From: an uncultured Clostridia bacterium
GTDB lineage: Bacteria; Bacillota; Clostridia; TANB77; CAG-508
Assembly: GCA_934167135.1 (NCBI GenBank)
Contig: CAKPKI010000065.1
Coordinates: 1 to 9,815, forward strand
Direction of reading: 5' to 3'
DNA: 9,815 nt
A program made the position numbers and the translations under genes. The notes under the pieces are model-generated. The model worked only from the letters and a program-made list of their open reading frames with translations. It was not told where the DNA came from and searched no databases. Numbering within the stretch: the first letter of the stretch is position 1; every line of letters begins with the position of its first letter. Positions 5,756 through 9,815 of this stretch are shown in pieces.

Positions 5756-6271
5756 ATGTTAGGTGATAATATTAAAAAATTAAGAAATGAAATAGGATTG
5801 ACACAGAATGAACTTATACTAAAAGCAAAAGAATTAAAAGAAAATTCAAGCACATTTACGCAATCTCAATTAAGTAAATGGGAAAAAAATGAAACTATAC
5901 CATCAGATGAAAATATTCAATTACTAAGTGAAATATTCAATTGCTCAAAAGAGGATTTAGAAAAAGAAGATAATGATAGAGTTGATTATATGCAAATATA
6001 TGAAGATGCATTTGCGTTAGGAAAAAATTTTAAAGCAAGTGAAATAAAATTATTATTATATAAAGCTACAGATTCTAAAAAAGACATCAAAGATATAGCG
6101 AAATATTATTCAGAATTTTTTATAAAAAATGCTATGCCTGTTCCTAAAATTTTTATTGATATGTTATCTAGGACTAAGAATGATGATAAAAAAGAAGAAG
6201 TTTGGTCTTGGCTTACGGCATTTAATATAGGATTTTGGAATGGTTCTTATAACAAGGACGAACAAGTGTAG
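5756..6271 (+). CDS. Xre-family regulator with extra C-terminal domain (171 aa)
   Basis: Start chosen at ATG 5756, behind GGGAGA (5742-5747); the upstream in-frame ATGs at 5732 and 5741 overlap the -10 box or precede the transcript start. Residues 1-66 form a Cro/CI-type HTH: NIKKLRNEIGLTQNELILKA, then SQLSKWEKNETIPSDENI and LLSEIFNCSKEDL. Helices 2 and 3 are separated by a longer linker than usual (KELKENSSTFT, about 26-36). The C-terminal about 100 residues do not resemble a LexA/CI peptidase or another ligand domain I know: a helical part (IYEDAFALGKNFKASEIKLL, then IKDIAKYYSEFF) and a Trp-rich end (VWSWLTAFNIGFWNGSY). It is probably a self-regulated repressor with an oligomerisation or sensing domain. 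It stands alone, with no convincing downstream partner before the next terminator. Confidence 0.85.
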   Translation: MLGDNIKKLRNEIGLTQNELILKAKELKENSSTFTQSQLSKWEKNETIPSDENIQLLSEIFNCSKEDLEKEDNDRVDYMQIYEDAFALGKNFKASEIKLLLYKATDSKKDIKDIAKYYSEFFIKNAMPVPKIFIDMLSRTKNDDKKEEVWSWLTAFNIGFWNGSYNKDEQV

Positions 6272-6384
6272 AGGTATAAATTAGTTTATAATTATTTGCT
6301 ATTATTGGAGATTATTCAAAATATATAAACAAGTCATTTAAGGATTTGTTATGTGAGCAATAAAAATATGTATTATAATTTGCT

Positions 6385-6411
6385 AAAAACAGAGAGAATT
6401 CTCTGTTTTTT
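6385..6411. terminator. Bidirectional terminator between convergent Xre genes
   Basis: Stem AAAAACAGAGA (6385-6395) with TCTCTGTTTTT (6400-6410), 4-base loop GAAT; A-rich on one side and T-rich on the other. It serves the plus-strand gene ending at 6271 and the minus-strand gene ending at 6410. Confidence 0.85.
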
Positions 6412-6661
6412 ATTCATCATTTGGTTCATATAAATCTTCTGATTTGATATTTAAAACAGTACAAATTCCCCATAATTCAAAATCTCTTACTGTTCTTTCA
6501 TTATGTTCAATTCTAAAAATGTCACTTTGATATAAGGTAATCCCTAATAAAGACAATTTGTTACTTAATTGTTCTTGAGATATATTTTTAATTTCTCTTG
6601 TTTCTTTTAGTTTTCTTCCGACTATATTGTATAAAGTATTATTATATTTATTAAATTTCAT
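6410..6661 (-). CDS. Xre-family small HTH regulator (83 aa)
   Basis: Reads right to left from ATG 6661 with GGAGA (complement of 6666-6670) just upstream. A single Cro/CI HTH domain: GRKLKETREIKNISQEQLSN with long second helix KLSLLGITLYQSDIFRIEHN, then VRDFELWGICTVLNIKSEDL (about residues 13-78). This is a stand-alone DNA-binding repressor type without a sensor domain. It is divergent from the 49-residue membrane protein at 6776, and a 27-bp inverted repeat (6704-6730) lies between them, so it probably represses itself and that operon. Its organisation resembles the 7339-7581 gene, with which it shares the extended helix 2/loop (LSLLGITL against LQLNGINI), suggesting an old duplication. Confidence 0.87.
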   Translation of the reverse strand: MKFNKYNNTLYNIVGRKLKETREIKNISQEQLSNKLSLLGITLYQSDIFRIEHNERTVRDFELWGICTVLNIKSEDLYEPNDE

Positions 6662-6703
6662 AAAATCTCCTAATAAAAATTATTATTTTTTTAATATGTA
6701 TTG

Positions 6704-6730
6704 ATTTTACATTGAATTTTGATGTAAAAT
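6704..6730. promoter_or_regulatory. Operator: ATTTTACAT-N9-ATGTAAAAT
   Basis: Two perfect 9-bp inverted arms (6704-6712 and 6722-6730) in the divergent intergenic space. TTTACA (6706-6711) and TAATAG (6730-6735) with an 18-base spacer form a plausible plus-strand promoter in which the repeat covers the spacer; the other arm offers TTTACA on the minus strand. A divergent control site is the simplest reading. Confidence 0.65.
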
Positions 6731-6775
6731 AATAGCGTACAGTCTATAGAAAATAGGAAATAAGGAAGATAATGT

Positions 6776-6925
6776 ATGAAAAAATGTTTTAAAATTGTTT
6801 GGGATTTACGAAATTTAGTTTTATTAACATTAGTATTCTTAATATATGACATTTTTATACCAAACTATTTTCTAAACAAATTACCTAAAATAAAGAAAAA
6901 TTTGTATATTAGTATTAATTGTTGA
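6776..6925 (+). CDS. Small single-pass membrane protein (49 aa)
   Basis: ATG 6776 is preceded by AAGGAAG (6762-6768) at good spacing and ends at TGA 6925. The 49 residues are MKKCFKIVWDLRN, a hydrophobic core LVLLTLVFLIYDIFI (about 14-28), then a basic tail (NKLPKIKKNLY) ending SINC. One transmembrane helix with basic residues on both flanks is expected, located in the inner membrane. No family is recognised; size and shape recall small toxin- or holin-like peptides, but lone membrane peptides have many roles. It is too short for standard cut-offs. It lies between the operator at 6704-6730 and the 6982 HTH gene, 56 bases away, and is probably co-transcribed with it. Confidence 0.6.
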   Translation: MKKCFKIVWDLRNLVLLTLVFLIYDIFIPNYFLNKLPKIKKNLYISINC

Positions 6926-6981
6926 AAAGATGATTACTCGACATGAAATAATTTATTATTCAAAAAAGGAGATTAAATAAA

Positions 6982-7239
6982 ATGAGAGAGAAAGTAACAG
7001 GAATAGGGAAAGAAATAGAAAGAATAATGGAAAAAAACAATATAACTTTGGAAGAATTATCATCAAGAACAGGAATCAGTAAAAATCTTTTAAAACAGTT
7101 TATAGAACTAAAGAAAGAACCATATATAACTTCAGAGGGGCAAAAAATTCTTCCTGCCATTGGACTAAAAAATGAGGAAGAATTATGCAATTTTATAGAA
7201 AAGTGGATTGAATTAGCTAAAGAGAAAAATTGTGAGTAA
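6982..7239 (+). CDS. Small HTH (Xre-like) protein (85 aa)
   Basis: ATG 6982 with Shine-Dalgarno AAAGGAGA (6965-6972). The first about 62 residues form a Cro/CI-like HTH: IGKEIERIMEKNNITLEELS followed by SRTGISKNLLKQFIELKKEP. The trailing part (LPAIGLKNEEELCNFIEKWI) is a short helix pair. It is less canonical than the neighbouring Xre genes: no acidic/Gly loop after helix 3 (KKEPYIT instead of ENG), so DNA binding is likely but not certain. It follows the 49-residue membrane protein on the same strand and is opposed by two minus-strand Xre genes, giving a repressor/antirepressor-like arrangement; that role is inference. It ends at a terminator-like hairpin shared with the 7339-7581 gene. Confidence 0.75.
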   Translation: MREKVTGIGKEIERIMEKNNITLEELSSRTGISKNLLKQFIELKKEPYITSEGQKILPAIGLKNEEELCNFIEKWIELAKEKNCE

Positions 7240-7307
7240 GTGAAAGTGGAAAGAATTAAATTGGAACCAAGATTAGAAAAGATTCGATTTTACAAAATAA
7301 AAAATAA

Positions 7308-7348
7308 GAGAGAATCATTATATATTTTAATTTCTCTCCTACTTTTTT
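7308..7348. terminator. Probable bidirectional terminator
   Basis: GAGAGAA (7308-7314) pairs with TTCTCTC (7332-7338); the 17-base loop is AT-rich. A T-run follows on the plus strand (7343-7348) and a T-rich stretch follows on the minus strand. It lies between the convergent genes ending at 7239 and 7339. The long loop makes it weaker than the other terminators here. Confidence 0.6.
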
Positions 7349-7581
7349 ATAAGATTTTTTAAGTTATTAAAGTCCACATCTAAAATATCAAGTATTATAA
7401 TTAATTCGAAATCTTTTAAAATTACTTTTCCATTTATAATTTTATATAAATGCCATCTATCAATATTGATGCCATTTAATTGCAGTTTTCTGCATAAATC
7501 TTCTTTAGTCATATTTTTTTCACGAAGAATTTTTTCAATAAATTCTCCAGCAACATTTGATTTTCCTTCATACTTTCTCAC
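7339..7581 (-). CDS. Xre-family small HTH regulator (80 aa)
   Basis: Reads right to left from GTG 7581; the site AGGAGA about seven bases upstream and the lack of an in-frame ATG support this start. A single HTH domain: GEFIEKILREKNMTKEDLCR followed by KLQLNGINIDRWHLYKIING and a final helix (LIIILDILDVDFNNLKNL). A compact repressor without a sensor domain, likely cytosolic. A 15-bp perfect palindrome (7642-7656) lies in the divergent gap with the 7768 membrane-protein gene, immediately after that gene's -10 box. Control of the membrane gene and autoregulation are inferred from this layout, which mirrors the 6410-6925 module. Confidence 0.85.
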   Translation of the reverse strand: MRKYEGKSNVAGEFIEKILREKNMTKEDLCRKLQLNGINIDRWHLYKIINGKVILKDFELIIILDILDVDFNNLKNLIKK

Positions 7582-7610
7582 AACAAAATCTCCTAAATAT
7601 TACAATATTA

Positions 7611-7640
7611 TTGATTTTATTACATATTTTATGTTATAAT
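7611..7640 (+). promoter_or_regulatory. Extended -10 promoter for the 7768 gene
   Basis: TTGATT (7611-7616), 18-base spacer, TGTTATAAT with a perfect -10 at 7635-7640. The predicted start near 7647 falls inside the palindrome at 7642-7656. Confidence 0.75.
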
Positions 7641-7641
7641 G

Positions 7642-7656
7642 TGGTCAAGTTGACCA
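7642..7656. promoter_or_regulatory. Perfect palindromic operator TGGTCAAGTTGACCA
   Basis: Seven-base arms around a central G, placed across the predicted transcription start of the 7768 gene and upstream of the minus-strand Xre gene. It shares TGGT...ACCA ends with the 4756-4769 palindrome. Confidence 0.75.
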
Positions 7657-7767
7657 AAATATTTTTTGACATAGTATAAAAAAATATACACATATGATGT
7701 GAATTTGTATAGATATGGTTGAAATTCAAACTATTAAAAATAATTTTATAGAAAGAGGTGGAAAAAA

Positions 7768-7968
7768 ATGATATCTGTTCAGTTATTAGAACATTGGAGC
7801 ACTATGACAAGTGAAGAAATTCTCATAGAGGGAATAATATTTTTTTCTTTAATGATAATCCTTTTGGTAATTTCACATATAAGTGATTATATAAAGGAGG
7901 AATATGAAGATGAAATATCAAAGTCAAGTAACAAAGTTTTAAAATTTATTTTTAAATATATACTATAG
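7768..7968 (+). CDS. Small single-pass membrane protein (66 aa)
   Basis: ATG 7768 after the Shine-Dalgarno AAAGAGGTGG. The N-terminal 17 residues are polar (MISVQLLEHWSTMTSEE), followed by one membrane segment ILIEGIIFFSLMIILLVISH (about 18-37). An acidic then basic cytoplasmic-like tail follows (YIKEEYEDEISK, then NKVLKFIFKYIL). The C-terminal amphipathic KVLKFIFKYIL could also touch the membrane. No family is recognised. It is divergent from an Xre repressor gene, with a perfect palindrome across its promoter start, so expression is probably normally repressed. The upstream leader is long, about 120 bases. A toxin-, holin- or signalling-type role is possible but not shown. Confidence 0.72.
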   Translation: MISVQLLEHWSTMTSEEILIEGIIFFSLMIILLVISHISDYIKEEYEDEISKSSNKVLKFIFKYIL

Positions 7969-7996
7969 TCATTAAATAAAGATAGAGAGGAAAAAT

Positions 7997-8134
7997 ATGA
8001 ATAGTGAACAAATTACTATAAAAGCAAGGAAAATAAGAGGAGAGAGTAGTTTAGAAATTTTTAATAAAAATGTAAAAAATAGTAAAAAAATATTTTTTAT
8101 ATGTTATAATAAGAAAAAAAGAAAAGGAATATAA
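7997..8134 (+). CDS. Possible small basic protein (45 aa)
   Basis: ATG 7997 has a good Shine-Dalgarno (GAGAGG at 7985-7990) and the frame ends at TAA 8132-8134, two bases before the next gene. The product starts MNSEQITIKARKIRGESSLE and becomes Lys/Asn-rich (NKNVKNSKKI, then NKKKRKGI). The second half overlaps the extended -10 promoter of the CYTH gene, so this may be a remnant of a longer gene cut by the arrival of the CYTH operon rather than an intact gene. No family is recognised. Confidence 0.35.
   Translation: MNSEQITIKARKIRGESSLEIFNKNVKNSKKIFFICYNKKKRKGI
8102..8110 (+). promoter_or_regulatory. Extended -10 element for the CYTH-Nudix-kinase operon
   Basis: TGTTATAAT with a perfect -10 at 8105-8110; no good -35 box lies 17 bases upstream, which extended -10 promoters tolerate. 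The start would be about 20 bases before ATG 8137. Confidence 0.5.
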
Positions 8135-8136
8135 TT

Positions 8137-8727
8137 ATGGGATTTAAAGAAGAAAATGAAATTACAGTAAGAGTACAATGTTCAGAAGAAGAATTAAAGA
8201 AGATATTAAATAAAGATAAGTTTATCTTAAACAATGAGTATTATGCAAAAGATATTTTTATGATACCCCAAAATATAGATATATCTAAAGTCACAACAAG
8301 AGAAATTTTAAGTAAAGCAGTTTTACTAAGAGAATTTCAAGGAATTTCAAGTGACAAGCATAAAATGAAAATCACTTTTAAACATAAGAAAATTAATGAA
8401 AAAGGAGAGATTTTACAACAGAACTCTATAAATTGTGAAGTGACAAATATACAGGATGCTAAGAACATATTTAATTGTATTGGATATAAGGAAATTATGA
8501 TGATTAAAGAAAGGCATTTTTCTTATAATAAGAATGAATTTAAAATAATAGTAAAAATACTATCCAAGAATAATATTTTAATTGAGGCGGAGACTAATGA
8601 GAAGTATAGAACAATAGAGGATTTAAAAAAGGCTATAAACAATACTAATATTCCATTTGATGACACTAATTATTTTGTAAAAAAAGCAGAAGAAAAATTA
8701 GAAAAAATAAAGAATGGAGAATGCTAA
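8137..8727 (+). CDS. CYTH-superfamily (CyaB/ThTPase-like) protein, divergent
   Basis: ATG 8137 after AAAAGGAA. The 196-residue protein has the layout of a CYTH (triphosphate tunnel) domain: a first strand EITVRVQ (8-14), KD at 38-39, LLRE at 63-66, MKITFKHKK at 77-85 and, clearest, IGYKEIMMIKERHF followed by FKIIVK and ILIEAE (115-152). This parallels the family pattern of lGf...K.R, a strand and an acidic (E)iE end. CYTH enzymes act on triphosphates, inorganic or nucleotide, with divalent metal. The N-terminal ExExK signature is degenerate here (E-I-T-V-R at 8-12: Thr and Arg replace Glu and Lys), so activity is uncertain. C-terminal residues 157-193 add helices (NYFVKKAEEKLEKI). It is first gene of a coupled operon: its TAA overlaps ATG 8727 of the Nudix gene. 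Confidence 0.72.
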   Translation: MGFKEENEITVRVQCSEEELKKILNKDKFILNNEYYAKDIFMIPQNIDISKVTTREILSKAVLLREFQGISSDKHKMKITFKHKKINEKGEILQQNSINCEVTNIQDAKNIFNCIGYKEIMMIKERHFSYNKNEFKIIVKILSKNNILIEAETNEKYRTIEDLKKAINNTNIPFDDTNYFVKKAEEKLEKIKNGEC

Positions 8728-9242
8728 TGAGTGAATATTGGGATGTTTATGATAAGTTTAGAAATAAAACAAATAAAATTATACAAAGGGATAGTGATGA
8801 AAAACTAAAAAATGGAGAATATCACATTGTTGTTACTGGAATTGTTGAGAATTCTAATAAACAGATTTTAATTACTAAAAGAAATAAAAATAGAAAGGTA
8901 TATCCTGAATTGTGGGAATGCACAGGTGGTTCGGCAAAAAAAGGGGAAAGTTCTATAGAGGCTATAATAAGAGAAATAAGAGAGAAAATTGGAATTGAGT
9001 TCATACAAGAAGAAGGACAATTGTTAGGAACAATACAGAAAGGTAATTATTTTAGAGATGTATGGATGTTTAAAAAAGATATATCACAAAAAGGTATTTG
9101 CTATAATGATGGAGAGGTAATTGATTCAAAATGGGTTTCACTAGACGAATATGTTGTTTTATATAATAAAGGAGAAATAGTACCGTCAGGTGACTGTGTT
9201 ATAAAAATATTAAAAGAAAAAGAATTGGGGGAAGAAAGATAA
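8727..9242 (+). CDS. Nudix-family protein (IDI/YfcD-like) with altered Nudix box
   Basis: I choose ATG 8727 because it overlaps the preceding stop (TAATG) and GGAGA (8715-8719) is well spaced; an in-frame ATG at 8721 would add two residues. The opening SEYWDVYDKFRNKTNKIIQR, then GEYHIVV, matches the IDI/YfcD-type Nudix subgroup, with WECTGGS before the Nudix box. The box GX5EX7REUXEEXGU runs from G68 to I90; G68, E74, R82, E83, E86 and G89 are present but the final Glu is Lys (K87, codon 8985-8987). In MutT the equivalent residue is a metal ligand, so catalysis may be impaired or altered. The family hydrolyses nucleoside-diphosphate-linked or prenyl-type diphosphate substrates; the substrate here is unknown. 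Its TAA overlaps the next ATG. Confidence 0.85.
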   Translation: MSEYWDVYDKFRNKTNKIIQRDSDEKLKNGEYHIVVTGIVENSNKQILITKRNKNRKVYPELWECTGGSAKKGESSIEAIIREIREKIGIEFIQEEGQLLGTIQKGNYFRDVWMFKKDISQKGICYNDGEVIDSKWVSLDEYVVLYNKGEIVPSGDCVIKILKEKELGEER

Positions 9243-9815
9243 TGGGAATTCAAAAATCTAATTTAAATGAGCAGATTATAAAGGAATTACTAGATAAAAA
9301 TTATGGAATAGAAATAAGGGAGATTGAAAAAATTAATAGAGGAACAGCAAACATATTTAAAATCAAATCAAATGATAAAGCATATGTTTTAAAGGAATTT
9401 AGTGAAGGAAGAACAGAAGAGTCAGTAATAAAAGAAACTAATATAATTAACTTTTTAAAAGAAAAAGGAATAAATGTTCCTGTTTATATAAAATCAAAAC
9501 AAAATGGATTCTATATTAAATTTGAAAATAGAATAATAATTTTACAAGAATGCATAGATGGATATACGATGGAAAATAATACAGGAGATTATAAAAAGAC
9601 AATTGAAAGTGCAAAAATATTAGGAGAAATGACACAAGCATTAGAGGATTATGAAGGTTTAGAAGAAGATGGAATAATAGAAAAATGGTTTTCAAAAGAA
9701 AGTTTAGAAAAGGGAATAGCCAAAATGGACGATTTGATAAATAAATTAAATCTAGATAAAGATTTATTTGCTTTTGGTAATTTAATACCAGATGTAGATA
9801 ATGATTCAATTTATA
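9242..9815 (+). CDS. APH/choline-kinase-fold phosphotransferase, 3'-truncated by window edge
   Basis: ATG 9242 overlaps the Nudix stop (TAATG); Shine-Dalgarno GGGGGAAGAAAG just upstream. The frame stays open to base 9815 (191 residues). The visible N-lobe fits the aminoglycoside-phosphotransferase family (PF01636, by eye): the nucleotide-loop-like NRGTANIFKIKSNDKAYVLK with Lys51 as the likely ATP lysine, Glu65 in the following helix (SVIKETNIINFLKEKGINVP), and the hinge LQECIDGYTM (101-110). Helices at 117-165 follow. The HGDxxxxN and DFG-like catalytic residues of the C-lobe are beyond the window, so activity and substrate (aminoglycoside, homoserine, sugar or other) cannot be judged. It is the third gene of the CYTH-Nudix operon. 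Confidence 0.78.
   Translation, partial: MGIQKSNLNEQIIKELLDKNYGIEIREIEKINRGTANIFKIKSNDKAYVLKEFSEGRTEESVIKETNIINFLKEKGINVPVYIKSKQNGFYIKFENRIIILQECIDGYTMENNTGDYKKTIESAKILGEMTQALEDYEGLEEDGIIEKWFSKESLEKGIAKMDDLINKLNLDKDLFAFGNLIPDVDNDSIY

Noticed and set aside
6333..6352. Hairpin AACAAGTC/GATTTGTT after the 5756 gene
   Set aside because: Short, with a wobble pair and no T-tail; expected by chance in this composition.
6960..7190. Minus-strand frame opposite the 6982 HTH gene (76 aa)
   Set aside because: Antisense shadow; the plus strand has the Shine-Dalgarno and HTH pattern.
7246..7362. 38-residue GTG frame with hydrophobic end (LYILISLLLFYKIF)
   Set aside because: No clear Shine-Dalgarno, and it reads through the terminator hairpin.
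7715..7771. 18-residue frame overlapping ATG 7768 by ATGA
   Set aside because: No Shine-Dalgarno upstream; the 4-base overlap alone is weak at this length.
8822..9004. Minus-strand frame inside the Nudix gene (60 aa)
   Set aside because: Antisense shadow of a clear Nudix domain.
9516..9809. Minus-strand Leu/Phe-rich frame (97 aa)
   Set aside because: Antisense of the kinase gene, whose plus-strand frame stays open to the window edge and fits its family.
1..9815. CRISPR array, tRNA, rRNA or insertion sequence
   Set aside because: No regularly spaced repeats, no cloverleaf-like tRNA, no rRNA blocks and no transposase or terminal inverted repeats were found by eye.

Overview
The window is very AT-rich and packed with short genes that have purine-rich Shine-Dalgarno sites, frequent GTG/TTG starts and strong T-tailed hairpin terminators. 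TGG encodes Trp and TGA is used as stop, so the standard bacterial code (table 11) fits. This suggests a low-GC Clostridia-like Firmicute, probably gut-associated; that assignment is inference from composition and gene families. The left half looks like the accessory part of a conjugative or integrative element (a CnaB-repeat surface protein and an ArdC/LtrC-like protein). No relaxase, coupling protein, integrase or transposase is visible.

Layout. 1-1383: 3' part of a CnaB-repeat surface protein that ends in LPRTGC with no membrane anchor, followed at once by a terminator. 1447-3607: a four-gene cluster (coiled-coil protein; a 48-residue basic protein; an ArdC-N-like protein started by a GTGA overlap; a 210-residue acidic protein) closed by a terminator. 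3655-4007: a gene-free stretch with raised GC (about 35% by hand count, against about 22% in flanking coding sequence), many hairpins and its own terminator, read as a candidate structured non-coding RNA. 4034-4417: an inverted repeat, a near-consensus promoter and a 90-residue protein, sharing a 24-bp bidirectional terminator with a convergent small Xre gene (4461-4697, minus).

4748-4997: promoter with a palindrome between its -35 and -10 boxes, driving only a frameshifted gene remnant. 5007-5668: promoter, two small conserved-looking hypothetical genes and a terminator. 5691-6271: an Xre-type regulator with an unusual C-terminal domain. 6385-7656: further small HTH genes (6410-6661 minus, 6982-7239 plus, 7339-7581 minus) interleaved with operators and a 49-residue membrane protein. 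7768-7968: a 66-residue membrane protein divergent from the last Xre gene. 8102 to the end: a tightly coupled operon of a CYTH-domain protein, a Nudix protein and an aminoglycoside-phosphotransferase-fold kinase that runs off the window.

How it fits together: the centre is an array of small Cro/CI-type regulators, most with their own palindrome in a divergent promoter region. Twice the divergent partner is a tiny single-pass membrane protein. The right-hand operon joins three phosphate-chemistry folds. In three enzyme-like proteins (ArdC-like, CYTH, Nudix) at least one expected catalytic residue or motif appears to be missing.
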